A stretch of 64,000 nucleotides of DNA, taken from NCBI GenBank assembly GCA_037442205.1, contig JBBIQS010000034.1:12735-76734 (forward strand), given 5' to 3'. The notes beneath the pieces were generated by a model. The model had not been told where the DNA came from, made no database searches, and saw nothing but the letters and a program-made list of their open reading frames with translations. Below, piece after piece: positions 1 to 9,665 of the stretch; position 1 is the stretch's first letter; each line of letters starts with the position of its first letter. Position numbers and translations under genes: made by a program. The DNA is from JBBIQS01 sp037442205 (GTDB lineage: Bacteria > Myxococcota > Myxococcia > Myxococcales > UBA5297).

Positions 1-1
1 G

Positions 2-1018
2 TCCGCTCAAGAGTGGGATTCGCTGGGAGGCTCGCTCTTCACCCACTACCTGCTCACCGGCCTGCGCGGCGACGCCGATCTCGACGGCGATGGAAAGGTC
101 TCGGTCTCCGAGGCCTATGGCTACGCCTACCGGCGCACCGTCCTCGACTCCGCCGGAGGCGCGCAGCACCCGGCCTTCGACATGGACCTGGCGGGAACCG
201 GCGAGTTGGTGCTCTCGGAGCCGGCGAGCGCCAAGAGCGCCCTGGTCTTCCCCGCCAACCTGGAGGGCCGCTACGTCGTCGCCAGCCAGCCGCGGCCCAA
301 CGTGGTGGCGGAGGTGGACAAGAGGGCGGGCCGACCGCTGCGACTCGCCGTTCCGCCCGGCCGCTACCTGGTCCGCAAGGCCCTGGGCCACAGCGTCGGC
401 CTGCTCACGGTGGAGCTCCCCTTCGGCGGCGAGAAGACGGTCGACGAGTCGGCGCTGGTCAAGCGCAACTTCGCCGAGATTGCCTTGAAGGGCGGCAGTG
501 TCGAGCTCCATCCCTCGGCGGCGCTGGGCCTCTTCTCGCTCGCCAGCGCGCCTCTGGACGGAGCTGGGACACGCTGGCGGATCGGCGCCGGCTATCGCCG
601 CACCTGGGGTGAGTCCTGGGGCTTGGCCTCGCTGGGCTTTGGACGCGCCCGCTTCGAGGGGGTGCAGCTGGCGACCACCGAATCGGACCTCGCGCTGGGG
701 ATCGCCGGCGGCTACCGGCTCCTCTACCCCGCGGTGAGCCCGCTGCTTGGCCTTGGCGCCGAGGCGCTCTGGATGCGCCAGAGCTTCGTGCGCGCCCAGG
801 AGGCGGACATCCAGAGGGTCTTCGGCCAGGGACCCTTGCCCACCAGGAGCGCAGTGGGGTTCGGCGCCGGCCCGATGGTCGGGGTCGAGCTCTCGCTGCC
901 GATGGGCGCCTTCGTGCTGGCGACCATCCAGGCTCAGGTGCGCTACCTGCCGGCGGCCGACCAGTCGGCCTGGAGCCTGGGCGCCCACGGCAGCATCGGT
1001 GCGGGGGCGACCTTCTGA
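2..1018 (+). CDS. Caspase-like (peptidase C14) protein with barrel-like C-terminus, 5'-truncated
   Basis: The gene begins before the window; 338 residues are visible. The first ~45 residues (SAQEWDSLGGSLFTHYLLTG, then a DADLDGDGK acidic loop and SEAYGYAYRRT) look like the end of a caspase-like fold, where family members keep a short calcium-loop-like D/G segment. A middle ~100 residues resemble a beta-sandwich (YLVRKA, GGSVEL). The last ~160 residues alternate polar and hydrophobic strands (RIGAGYRRTW, LASLGFGRARF) and end in GAGATF with terminal Phe, as in outer-membrane barrels. Catalytic His and Cys would lie upstream, out of sight. Family assignment is from pattern recognition and the barrel is inference. 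A lipoprotein gene follows 73 bp downstream. Confidence 0.65.
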   Translation, partial: SAQEWDSLGGSLFTHYLLTGLRGDADLDGDGKVSVSEAYGYAYRRTVLDSAGGAQHPAFDMDLAGTGELVLSEPASAKSALVFPANLEGRYVVASQPRPNVVAEVDKRAGRPLRLAVPPGRYLVRKALGHSVGLLTVELPFGGEKTVDESALVKRNFAEIALKGGSVELHPSAALGLFSLASAPLDGAGTRWRIGAGYRRTWGESWGLASLGFGRARFEGVQLATTESDLALGIAGGYRLLYPAVSPLLGLGAEALWMRQSFVRAQEADIQRVFGQGPLPTRSAVGFGAGPMVGVELSLPMGAFVLATIQAQVRYLPAADQSAWSLGAHGSIGAGATF

Positions 1019-1091
1019 GGCCAGGTTCCCAAAGCCGGCCGCTTCGCCAGTCCAGAGAGGGAAGCTTCCACCTTCTCGGCGAGACAAGACG

Positions 1092-2405
1092 ATGACCAAT
1101 TCACTCAGAAGGCTTTCGCTCCTGGCGTTGTTGGCCGCCGCCTGCGGCGTTGCGACGAATTCCAGCTATCGCGGGGAGCCGCTGGCGACGGTGCAAGGCC
1201 AGCTCACCGCCAGCCCGGGAACGGCGATCACCGGCACCGTGCGACTGGCCCTGGCCTGGTATCCGCGCAGTCAAACCGCTCAGCCGACGCACGCACCCAA
1301 GTCGATCGTGACCGAGGACCTGCCGTACCAGGGGACCTTTCCGCTCAACTACAGCTTCGACATCTACGGCCTTCCTCCCGCCGAAGCCCTCTCCAGCCTG
1401 GCGCCCCAAGGAGGCACCGGCGTCGCCGCGATCGGCCTGCTCATCGCCTACGAAGACCTGAACGGAAACGGCCAACTCGACACCATCCCCGCCGGAGGAA
1501 CGGCAGTCGACAGGGTTCTGGGCAGCTCCGCGGGCGATCTGCTCTCCAACCCGCAGCCAGGAGAGCGCTTCTACGAGATCGTCTATCTCGATGGCACAGT
1601 CCCGGCCGGTTCACCTGCGCTCAACCAGGGCTTCAACCTCTTGCGCCTCGATCCGGCCAACAGCGACCCCAACAGCGCCGAGAACCTCCCCTTCAGCACC
1701 TCGGTCCCCATCAACCTTACCGGCGACCCGCGGCTCAACATCCTGGTATGCGAGGGGTCTTCTCCTCCAGTGATCCCCAACCCGGCGGCCCTGGGCGCCT
1801 GCGGCATCCCCTCGCGCACCGACTGCACCGCCACCAACAGCTGCCCCAAGTTCCACGTCAGCGGGTCGCTCGGCATCGCCTCCGGCGGCTCCTCGGCCAA
1901 TCTCACCGTCTACGACGGCACCACCGCCCTCTCCACCGCCACCGTGACCGTGAACGGGCGCGCCATCCCCTACGACGCCGCCGCGAAGCGCTACTCGCTC
2001 TTCGATTCCAAGAGCCCGTTCCTCGCCGACGGAACCTCGGGCGGCAACTCGCTCAAAGTCTCCGCCCCGGGCCAGGCGGATCTGGTCCTCTCGGTCCCGC
2101 TCGAGGGCAGGTTCTCGCTCACCAAGCCGGCCTTCAATGCCTCGATCGCGTCGGGCTCGGCCGTCACCGTGAGCTGGACCGCCTCGGCCGGCGCCAAGGA
2201 ATACCGAGTCCGGATCTTCGATCAGAGCTTCGCGACGATCTTCGACGCCAAGACGGCTGCCCTCTCGCTGACGACCGGCCCGCTGAGCTACACCGGCGCG
2301 GCCACCCTCAACGTCGAGGCCGACGCGGACTCGATCTCCGATCCCAATGGCTCCCTCGTCTTCCGCTACGTGAACGAGGGGCTGCCGCTCACCTTCGTGC
2401 CCTGA
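1092..2405 (+). CDS. Putative lipoprotein of unknown function
   Basis: 437 residues. The start at 1092 is chosen because it opens a typical lipoprotein signal (MTNSLRRLSLLALLAAACG), with the lipidated Cys near residue 18. The mature protein is rich in Ser, Thr, Pro and Gly and looks like secreted beta-sandwich material. A D-rich loop (YEDLNGNGQLD, ~residue 125) resembles a calcium-binding repeat. Four cysteines cluster around residues 219-256. The last ~100 residues (VTVSWTASAGAKEYRVRIFD) resemble a fibronectin-III-like strand pattern. No enzyme motif is seen. It probably faces the periplasm or cell surface, perhaps together with the preceding caspase/barrel protein, but the function is unknown. 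Confidence 0.75.
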   Translation: MTNSLRRLSLLALLAAACGVATNSSYRGEPLATVQGQLTASPGTAITGTVRLALAWYPRSQTAQPTHAPKSIVTEDLPYQGTFPLNYSFDIYGLPPAEALSSLAPQGGTGVAAIGLLIAYEDLNGNGQLDTIPAGGTAVDRVLGSSAGDLLSNPQPGERFYEIVYLDGTVPAGSPALNQGFNLLRLDPANSDPNSAENLPFSTSVPINLTGDPRLNILVCEGSSPPVIPNPAALGACGIPSRTDCTATNSCPKFHVSGSLGIASGGSSANLTVYDGTTALSTATVTVNGRAIPYDAAAKRYSLFDSKSPFLADGTSGGNSLKVSAPGQADLVLSVPLEGRFSLTKPAFNASIASGSAVTVSWTASAGAKEYRVRIFDQSFATIFDAKTAALSLTTGPLSYTGAATLNVEADADSISDPNGSLVFRYVNEGLPLTFVP

Positions 2406-2639
2406 CGCGCGGCGGCCGGCCTCCCGCCCGCCAACTCGATCCATCCCGGCGCGCGCTCGCCTCCACAGGCGGGCGCGCACGCGCTCTCTGCGCCGTACCC
2501 GCGCGGAGCGCGGCAATCCCGTTTCGTGCACCTCGCAACAACGGCGCGGGAGCGACGGTCAGGCCGATTGCGGACGCGGGGGGCCATCTCGATACTTCCC
2601 GCGCCGCAATCCACCCCAAACCGTTTCGGGAGGCGCCCC

Positions 2640-4262
2640 ATGTCGATGACTCCGCACGAAGTCTCCAGCTCGCTGCGACCCGTGCCCACTCCGTCCACCA
2701 GCCGTCCGGCAAGCCACAAGGTCAGCGGCGAGCAGCTCGACAGGCTGATCGGGCGGATCTTCACCGAGGGCTCGCGCCACACCGCTCCGGTGATGGCCCC
2801 CTACACCAACAGCGCCATCCGCGAGGTGCCGCTGTGCAGCGCCGACGACGTCCAGGAGGCGGTTCGCCGCGCGCGAATCGCTCACAAGGAGTGGGCCAAG
2901 CGCTCCTTCGCCGAGCGCGCGCGCGTCTTCCTGCGCTTCCACGACATGGTGCTGGCCCGACAGGACGAGGTGCTCGACCTGATCCAGATGGAGAACGGCA
3001 AGGCCCGCAAGCATGCCTTCGAGGAGGTGGCCGACACCGCCATCACCAGCCGCTACTACGCCCACCACGCCGAGCAGCACCTCAGCCCCCAGCGCCGCAT
3101 GGGCGCCCTGCCCGGCCTGACCACCACCTGGGAGCACCACCATCCGCTGGGAGTGGTGGGGATCATCTCCCCCTGGAACTACCCGCTCACCCTGGCCATG
3201 GCCGACGCCATCCCGGCGTTGATGGCCGGCTGCGCGGTGGTGATCAAGCCCGACCAGCAGACCCCCTTCTCCTGCCTGTGGGCCGCCCGCCTGCTCGACG
3301 AGGCCGGCCTGCCGCCCAATCTGCTGATGGTGGTCACCGGCCGCGGCCGCGACCTGGGCTCCCCGCTGATCCAGGCGGTGGACTACATCAACTTCACCGG
3401 CTCGACCCCCACCGGGCGGATCATCGCCCGCCAGGCCGGTGAGCGGCTCATCGGCTGCTCGCTCGAGCTGGGCGGCAAGAACCCGATGATCGTCCTCGAC
3501 GACGCCGACGTGGAGAAGGCCTCCGAGGGCGCCATCCGCGCCTGCTTCTCCAACACCGGGCAGCTGTGCATCTCGATCGAGCGGGTCTACGTCCACAGCT
3601 CGATCTTCGACCGCTTCCTCTCGCGGTTCGGCGAGCGGACCCGGGCCCTCAAGCTGGGCGCCAGCTTCGACTACGAGGTCGACATCGGCTCGATGTCCAG
3701 CCAGGACCAGTTGGAGAAGACCGAGGAGCACGTGCGCGACGCGGTGAGCAAGGGGGCCACGGTGGTCGCCGGCGGCCGGGCCCGCCCGGACATCGGCCCA
3801 CTTTTCTACGAGCCGACCATCCTCACCAACGTCCCCAAGGAGGCGGCGGTGTTCCGCGAGGAGACCTTCGGACCGCTGGCCTCGGTCTACCGCTTCGAGT
3901 CGATCGAGGAGGCGGTGACCCTGGCCAACGACACCCGCTACGGGCTCAACGCCAGCGTCTGGACCGGCGACGTCAAGTTCGGCATGGAGCTGGGGACGCG
4001 CCTCGAGAGCGGGACGGTGAACGTCAACGAGGGCTACGCCGCGGCCTGGGCCTCGGTCGACTCGCCGATGGGCGGCTTCAAGGACAGCGGGCTGGGCCGG
4101 CGCCACGGCGCCCAGGGGATCCTCAAGTACACCGAGGCCCAGACCGTGGCCGCCCAGCACCTGATGCCGCTGGCGGCGCCGCAGGGGGTCAGCGAGCGGC
4201 GCTACAGCGAGGTGATGAGCGGAGCCCTTAAGATCCTCAAGCGCATCCCCGGCGTCCGCTAG
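2640..4262 (+). CDS. Aldehyde dehydrogenase (NAD(P)-dependent, succinate-semialdehyde type)
   Basis: 540 residues, slightly longer than the usual ~480-500 because of a ~35-residue Ser/Pro-rich N-terminal extension. The start at 2640 is preceded by GGGAGG. It oxidises an aldehyde to the acid with NAD(P)+. Visible family landmarks are the cofactor segment FTGSTPTGRIIA, the general-base Glu in LELGGKNP (~residue 276), the catalytic Cys in NTGQLCIS (~residue 310), and EETFGPLASVYRF near the C-terminus. The substrate cannot be read from sequence. An acyl-CoA/thioester-reductase-like SDR lies downstream, so a joint role in fatty aldehyde metabolism is possible, but an intrinsic terminator separates the two genes. 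Confidence 0.93.
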   Translation: MSMTPHEVSSSLRPVPTPSTSRPASHKVSGEQLDRLIGRIFTEGSRHTAPVMAPYTNSAIREVPLCSADDVQEAVRRARIAHKEWAKRSFAERARVFLRFHDMVLARQDEVLDLIQMENGKARKHAFEEVADTAITSRYYAHHAEQHLSPQRRMGALPGLTTTWEHHHPLGVVGIISPWNYPLTLAMADAIPALMAGCAVVIKPDQQTPFSCLWAARLLDEAGLPPNLLMVVTGRGRDLGSPLIQAVDYINFTGSTPTGRIIARQAGERLIGCSLELGGKNPMIVLDDADVEKASEGAIRACFSNTGQLCISIERVYVHSSIFDRFLSRFGERTRALKLGASFDYEVDIGSMSSQDQLEKTEEHVRDAVSKGATVVAGGRARPDIGPLFYEPTILTNVPKEAAVFREETFGPLASVYRFESIEEAVTLANDTRYGLNASVWTGDVKFGMELGTRLESGTVNVNEGYAAAWASVDSPMGGFKDSGLGRRHGAQGILKYTEAQTVAAQHLMPLAAPQGVSERRYSEVMSGALKILKRIPGVR

Positions 4263-4286
4263 CAGCATTTCCAAGTTCCTCCCGGG

Positions 4287-4325
4287 GGAGCGTCGGTGGC
4301 AGCATCGCCGGCGCTCCTTTTCTTC
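4287..4325 (+). terminator. Intrinsic terminator after the aldehyde dehydrogenase gene
   Basis: A 12-bp stem (GGAGCGTCGGTG pairing with CGCCGGCGCTCC, two G-U pairs), a 7-nt loop and the tail TTTTCTTC. It lies 24 bp after the stop of the aldehyde dehydrogenase and only 15 bp before the start of the next gene, so it either isolates that gene or attenuates read-through into it. Confidence 0.85.
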
Positions 4326-4339
4326 GAGGCCCCGCCACC

Positions 4340-5431
4340 ATGCCCACCCTGTTCTTCACCGGCTTCCCCGGCTTCCTCGGCTCCGAGCTGCTCCCGCGCG
4401 TCCTCAAGCGCTACCCCGTGGAGGTCACCGCCACCTGCCTGATCCAGTCCAAGTTCCGCACCCTGGCCGAGGAGCGGGCCCACGACCTGATCAAGGCCGA
4501 CCCCTCGCTCTCCGACCGCATCGCGCTGGTCGAGGGCGACATCACCCAGCCCAACCTGGGCCTTAGCGGGGTCGGCAAGCTGCAGGAGGAGGCGGTGGAG
4601 ATCTTCCACCTGGCGGCGGCCTACGACCTGGCGGTGCGCCGCGAGCTGGCGATGCGGGTCAACGTCGACGGCACCCGCCACCTGCTCGACTTCGCCCAGG
4701 GCTGCCGCAAGTTGACCCGGCTGCAGTACGTGAGCACCTGCTACGTCAGCGGCCGCTACGTGGGAGCCTTCTCCGAGCGCGACCTGGAGAAGGGCCAGCA
4801 GTTTAACAACTACTACGAGGAGACCAAGTACCTGGCCGAGGTGGAGGTCCAGCGGCGGATGAAGGCCGGGCTGCCGGCGACGATCTACCGCCCGTCGATC
4901 GTGGTCGGCGACAGCTCGACCGGCGCCACTCAGAAGTACGACGGCCCCTACTACGTGATGCAGTTCCTGCTGCGGCAGGCGAGCGTGGCGGTGATGCCGG
5001 TGGTGGGCCGGGCCGAGCACACGAGGGTCAACGTGGTGCCGCGCGACTTCGTGGTGGCGGCCATCGCCTATCTCTCGGGCCAGAAGAAATCCAAGGGCAA
5101 GGTCTACCAGCTGTGCGATCCCAACGCGCCGACGGTGGCCCAGATGATCTCGATCCTCGGGCGGGCGACCGGGCGCAACCTGGTCAAGGTGCCGCTGCCG
5201 GCCTGGCTGGCCAAGGGGGCCATCGAGAAGGGCCCCGGGGTCTACCGGCTGATGAAGATCCCGGCCCAGGCCCTCGACTACTTCACCCAGCCCACCTTCT
5301 ACACCTGCGACAACACCCTGGCCGACCTCGAGGGGAGCGGCATCCGCTGCCCCGGTTTCGGGGAGTACGCCTCGACGCTGGTCAGCTACATGCGCCAGCA
5401 CCCCGAGGTCTCGGCCGCGGCGATGGTCTGA
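4340..5431 (+). CDS. SDR-family NAD(P)-binding reductase, thioester-reductase/male-sterility type
   Basis: 363 residues of the extended SDR class. The nucleotide-binding glycine motif is TGFPGFLGSEL (residues 7-17) and the catalytic YxxxK is YYEETKY (~residues 155-161). The downstream segment IYRPSIVVGDSSTG is typical of NAD_binding_4 / male-sterility proteins that reduce acyl thioesters to aldehydes or alcohols. No carrier or adenylation domain is attached. The preceding aldehyde dehydrogenase suggests interconversion of long-chain aldehydes, but this is inference from proximity. The Shine-Dalgarno candidate GAGG lies inside the tail of the upstream terminator. A steroid/sugar epimerase role is the main alternative. 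Confidence 0.85.
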   Translation: MPTLFFTGFPGFLGSELLPRVLKRYPVEVTATCLIQSKFRTLAEERAHDLIKADPSLSDRIALVEGDITQPNLGLSGVGKLQEEAVEIFHLAAAYDLAVRRELAMRVNVDGTRHLLDFAQGCRKLTRLQYVSTCYVSGRYVGAFSERDLEKGQQFNNYYEETKYLAEVEVQRRMKAGLPATIYRPSIVVGDSSTGATQKYDGPYYVMQFLLRQASVAVMPVVGRAEHTRVNVVPRDFVVAAIAYLSGQKKSKGKVYQLCDPNAPTVAQMISILGRATGRNLVKVPLPAWLAKGAIEKGPGVYRLMKIPAQALDYFTQPTFYTCDNTLADLEGSGIRCPGFGEYASTLVSYMRQHPEVSAAAMV

Positions 5432-5611
5432 GCACTCCATCCCGTCTCGGCGCGCGGGAGGAACTGCCTCGCGCGCCGCAACTTCCAGACGCCCGCGACG
5501 TCCCAGTCCCAGCCAGCCACGGCGGCTCGGATTGGCGCAGCCGTGGTCTATGCTCTTGCCATGGCGGCCGCGCCGCGCGACCGCCCCACCCTGCCGTCCG
5601 GAGCCGAGCCA

Positions 5612-8600
5612 ATGCGTGCCCCCATCCTCCTGCCGATTGCCGCGCTGGCGATGCTCGTCGCCGCCTCAGCCGCGGCGGCGCCGGCCTGGGAGGGAGCGCC
5701 GTTCTCCGCGGATCCCGCCGCCTTGCTCGCCGAGGCCAAGGCCACCCCGGCGCCCGACGGCGAGGACATCCAGGTCTTCATCGAGGAGACCACCCTCAGC
5801 TTCGACGAGCAGGGGCGACGCCTGACCCGGATTCGCACCGTCTACCGCATCCTCACCGAGGCCGGCGCCCGCGCCTGGGCGAACAGCTCGCTCGCCTGGT
5901 CGCCCTGGTACCAGGAGCGCCCCAGGCTCGAGGCGCGGGTCATTTCCCCGGACGGCCGGGTGAGCACGCTCGATCCCGTCACCCTCTCCGAAGGGCCTGC
6001 CGCCCAGGGCGACTCCGACAGCTTCTCCGACCGGCGCGTCCTCCGCGGCCCGCTGCCGGCGATCGGCGTCGGCGCGGTGGTGGAGGAGCTGGCCGAACAC
6101 CGCGAGCACCGCCCCTTCTTCGAGGCCGGTAGCACCTGGCGGCTCCCGCTCTCCCGACAGATGCGAACCGAGCGCCTGCGCGTGCTCGTCGAGGCGCCGA
6201 CCAAGCTGGCGCTCAAGGTCAAGGTCCGCGGGCTGGCGCTCGAACCGGTTCGCCAGGATGGCGACGGCAAGCGCCGCTACCTGTACGAGCTCGATCCCGC
6301 TCCGAGGCGCGTCCCCTCCGAGCCCTACTCGCCGCCAGAGGGTACCGACGCGCCCTACCTCGGAGTCTCTGTCGGCGAGAGCTGGGAGAAGGTGGCCGCG
6401 GCCTACGGCCAGATCGTCGAGGCCCAGCTGGCCGATTCCGCCGACGCCGCCGAGGTCCTCAAGGGACTGGGCAAGCTTCCCAAGGAACGGAAGCAGGCCG
6501 CGGCGGTGCTGCTCGGGTGGATCCACGGGCACCTGCGCTACACCGGCGTCGAGCTGGGCGAGGCGGCGCTGGTGCCGCGCACGCCGCGCGAGACGCTGTC
6601 CCGCCAGTACGGCGACTGCAAGGACCTGTCGGCGCTGCTGGTGGCGCTGCTGCGGCGCGCGGGATTCCAGGCCGACCTGGCGCTGGTCTCCAGCGGCTGG
6701 TCGGACGTGGATCCGGATCTCCCCGGGCTGGGAGACTTCAATCACGCCCTGGTCAGAATCGCCGCCAACCCGCCGATTTGGGTCGAAGCCACCGATCCGA
6801 CGATGGCCCCCGGGGACCTGCCCAGCCTGACCCGAGGCAAGCGGGCGCTGATCGCGGGAAGACAGCTTCCGGCACTGGTGCGAATTCCGGATGCCGCCCC
6901 CGCCGACAACCGCTCGCTGGTGGTGCGGGAGCTGCAGCTGTCTGAGCTGGGCCCCTCGCGCATCGTCGAGACCCGAGAGGTCTCCGGCACGCTGGCGGCC
7001 CAGCTGCGCCAGGGGTGGCTGGAGAGCGATGAAGAGCAGCTGGAGAAGGGCCAACGCCGCTACAGCGAGGCGGCGTTCCTCACCCCGCAGATCGACTCCT
7101 TCCGCCATTCCGATCCCCGCAAGATCGATGCGCCGGCGACCGTCCGGCTCGAAGTCTCGCAGGCGCGCCGCGGCTACACCGACGAAGAGGAGGCGGTGGC
7201 GGTGCTGATCCCGGTCTCGCTCTTTTCCTGGATCCCCTCGGCCCTCTTCTCCTCCGAGGACGAAGAGGGACCGCCGCCGGCTCGCCGAGGTCCGTTCTGG
7301 CTGCCCACTCCCTACCAGGCCGAGCTGCGCTTCAAGGTCATCCCGCCGGCTGGCTTTTCCGCCCGACCCCTTCCGGATGACGTGGCGCTGCAGAAGGATC
7401 TGGGAGGCGCCCGGTTCTCGCGCGCCGCGAAGATCGACTCCTCCGGTGCCGTGGAGGCGACCTTCCGCTTCGAGATCTCCCGGCGCCAGTGGAGCCCGTC
7501 CGAGGCCGACCAACTGCGGGAAGACATCCTGCGCCTCGAGTCGGAGGACCAGCTCAAGGTCAGCTTCGAGCGTTCGGCGGCGGTGCTGCTCGCCTCGGGA
7601 AAGGTGCGCGAAGCGCTGGCGGAGTACGACCGGCTGATCGCGCTCCATCCGAGCGAGGTGCTCCACCAAGCCCAGCGGGCCGAGGCGCTGCTGGTGGCCG
7701 GCTTCGGCGAGGCCGCCCGGGAGCAGGCCCGCGCCGCGGTGGCCATGGAGCCCAAGTCGGCCTTCGCACAGCAGAAGCTGGGGTACGTGCTGCTGCACGA
7801 CGAGCTGGGGCGCCCCATGCGACGCGGCTTCGATCGCGACGGGGCCATCCTCGCCTACCGCGCCGCCCGCGAGCTGGAGCCCGACAACCGCTGGGCCCGC
7901 CGCAACCTGGCGGTGCTCCTGGAGTACGACGCCGATGGCCGGCGCTACGGCCCCGGCGCGCGGCTGGAGGAGGCCATCTCCGAGCTGCAGGCGCTGCGCT
8001 CCGAGCTCAAGAGCGAGGAGATGAACCAGAACCTGCTCATCGACCTGCTGCGCGCCGGCCACTGCGACAAGGCTCGCGAGGTGGGGCGCGTGATGCCCGC
8101 CAGTCGGGAGCGCGACGCCCTGCTGGTGGCCGCGGTCACCTGCCACGACTCGGCGGCCGCCGGACTCAAGCAGGCCCGCGGCCTCTCGCCGATGATCGAG
8201 GGGCGCCGGGCCACCCTGGAATCGGCCGCCGCCTCGCTGCTCTCGCTTCGCCGCTACGCCGACGCCGCGGCGCTGCTGAGCGAAGCGGCCCCCGGCGCAT
8301 CCAACGAGACCGAGCTGCGCACTCGGGCCGCGGCGCTGGAACGCGCCAGGCCCGCCGCCGGGCTCACCTTTCCGGACGGAGACCCGGCCAGCCCGCTCAG
8401 GCGGCTGATCCTGGCGGGGCTGACCAACGATCGCGACGGCGTGATCAAGGTCATCTCGCCCCGCCTGGCGCAGGGAGACGCAGCCAAGGAGCTGGCCGCC
8501 GGCTTCGCGGCCGCGATCTCGGGGGCCAGCCGCTCCTTCGACCTGCAGAGCATTCCGACCAGCGCCGTGGCCGACCTGGCGATGGCCAACATGAGCGTGG

Positions 8601-9661
8601 TGGTCGAGGGCGACGACAAGCTGGGCTACCGGCTGCGGGCCACCCGGCCCAACAGCTCGCGGGAAACGGTCTGGTATGCGGTGCCGGAGGGGAAGCGGTA
8701 TCTGCTGATTGCCGCCGGAGACCTGCCCTGGACGCTGGGGGCCGAGGCCCTGCGCCGGCTGCGCACCGGGGACCTGGCCGGAGCGCGGCGCTGGCTGGAG
8801 TGGTCGGGGCGAGCCGGCAAGCTGGGGCTGGCGTCGGCGACGAGCGCCACGGCGCCGCAGCTCGAGCGAGCCGCGGCGCTGCTGGCGGCGGATGGCACCG
8901 ACCTGCCGGTCGCCGAGCTGGAGCGGCTGGCCAAGGACTCCTCCGGCGAGGAGCGGCGAACGCTGCTGCTGGCGCTGGCCCGGGCGCACCTGAGCCAGGA
9001 CCGCTTCGAGGCGGCGCTCGAGGTGCTGGGCCGCGAGAAGGAGTGGGCGGGCCAGGGGGCTGCGGTCTTCGCCATGACCACCTCGGCGCTGCACAAGCTG
9101 GAGCGGACCGCGGAGCTGGAGTCGACCATCGCCCACCGGCTGGCCTCCGACGAGACCGATCCGGCGGCCCTGGAGCTGTCCTTCCGGCTCAGCTTCGAGC
9201 GCGGGGACTTCGCCGCCGCCGATCGCCAGGGCCGCAGGCTGGTCGAGCTGGGCCGGGCCAGCGCCTGGATCTTCAACGACCTCGCCTGGCAGAGCCTGTT
9301 CGGCGCCAGGCCTGGCCCGCAGGCGCTGGAGGACGCGCAGCGGGCGGTGGAGATGTCCGGGGGCGGCCGGCGATCGATCCTTCACACCCTGGCCGCGGTG
9401 CAGGCCGAGCTGGGAAAGGGCGGCGAGGCGCGCCAGACGCTGCTGCGCTCGATCGACGCCGGCGACGGCGTCGCCGAGGAGCACGACTGGTACGTGATCG
9501 GGCGGATCGCCGAGGGGTTCGGGCTCGACGAGCTGGCCCGCCGCGCCTACCGCCGGCTGACGCCGCCCAAGGACCCGACCCCGCTCGACACCTGGCTGCT
9601 GGCCAAGCGGCGGCTGGAGCGGCTGGGGCCGCCCAAGGACGCCGCCAACCTGGCCCACTGA
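5612..9661 (+). CDS. DUF3857/transglutaminase-like protein with long TPR C-terminal half
   Basis: 1349 residues. The start at 5612 has GGAG upstream and opens a clear signal peptide (MRAPILLPIAALAMLVAASA). Residues ~40-270 fit the DUF3857 region that precedes bacterial transglutaminase domains. The transglutaminase-like core shows the expected triad: Cys in QYGDCKDL (~335), His in FNHALV (~378), Asp in EATDPT (~395). From ~660 to the end, helical repeats with A/L/Y spacing look like TPRs, including EYDRLIALHPSEVLHQAQRA. It should be periplasmic, joining or cleaving peptide-like bonds, with TPRs for partner binding. The substrate is unknown. It is convergent with the next gene. Confidence 0.85.
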   Translation: MRAPILLPIAALAMLVAASAAAAPAWEGAPFSADPAALLAEAKATPAPDGEDIQVFIEETTLSFDEQGRRLTRIRTVYRILTEAGARAWANSSLAWSPWYQERPRLEARVISPDGRVSTLDPVTLSEGPAAQGDSDSFSDRRVLRGPLPAIGVGAVVEELAEHREHRPFFEAGSTWRLPLSRQMRTERLRVLVEAPTKLALKVKVRGLALEPVRQDGDGKRRYLYELDPAPRRVPSEPYSPPEGTDAPYLGVSVGESWEKVAAAYGQIVEAQLADSADAAEVLKGLGKLPKERKQAAAVLLGWIHGHLRYTGVELGEAALVPRTPRETLSRQYGDCKDLSALLVALLRRAGFQADLALVSSGWSDVDPDLPGLGDFNHALVRIAANPPIWVEATDPTMAPGDLPSLTRGKRALIAGRQLPALVRIPDAAPADNRSLVVRELQLSELGPSRIVETREVSGTLAAQLRQGWLESDEEQLEKGQRRYSEAAFLTPQIDSFRHSDPRKIDAPATVRLEVSQARRGYTDEEEAVAVLIPVSLFSWIPSALFSSEDEEGPPPARRGPFWLPTPYQAELRFKVIPPAGFSARPLPDDVALQKDLGGARFSRAAKIDSSGAVEATFRFEISRRQWSPSEADQLREDILRLESEDQLKVSFERSAAVLLASGKVREALAEYDRLIALHPSEVLHQAQRAEALLVAGFGEAAREQARAAVAMEPKSAFAQQKLGYVLLHDELGRPMRRGFDRDGAILAYRAARELEPDNRWARRNLAVLLEYDADGRRYGPGARLEEAISELQALRSELKSEEMNQNLLIDLLRAGHCDKAREVGRVMPASRERDALLVAAVTCHDSAAAGLKQARGLSPMIEGRRATLESAAASLLSLRRYADAAALLSEAAPGASNETELRTRAAALERARPAAGLTFPDGDPASPLRRLILAGLTNDRDGVIKVISPRLAQGDAAKELAAGFAAAISGASRSFDLQSIPTSAVADLAMANMSVVVEGDDKLGYRLRATRPNSSRETVWYAVPEGKRYLLIAAGDLPWTLGAEALRRLRTGDLAGARRWLEWSGRAGKLGLASATSATAPQLERAAALLAADGTDLPVAELERLAKDSSGEERRTLLLALARAHLSQDRFEAALEVLGREKEWAGQGAAVFAMTTSALHKLERTAELESTIAHRLASDETDPAALELSFRLSFERGDFAAADRQGRRLVELGRASAWIFNDLAWQSLFGARPGPQALEDAQRAVEMSGGGRRSILHTLAAVQAELGKGGEARQTLLRSIDAGDGVAEEHDWYVIGRIAEGFGLDELARRAYRRLTPPKDPTPLDTWLLAKRRLERLGPPKDAANLAH

Positions 9662-9665
9662 GCCG

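Noticed and set aside
5666..9658. A 1330-codon open frame on the minus strand opposite the transglutaminase gene
   Set aside because: Gly/Arg/Gln/Leu-rich composition without domains or signal; a mirror of the strong GC3 bias of the plus-strand gene, whose motifs are clear.
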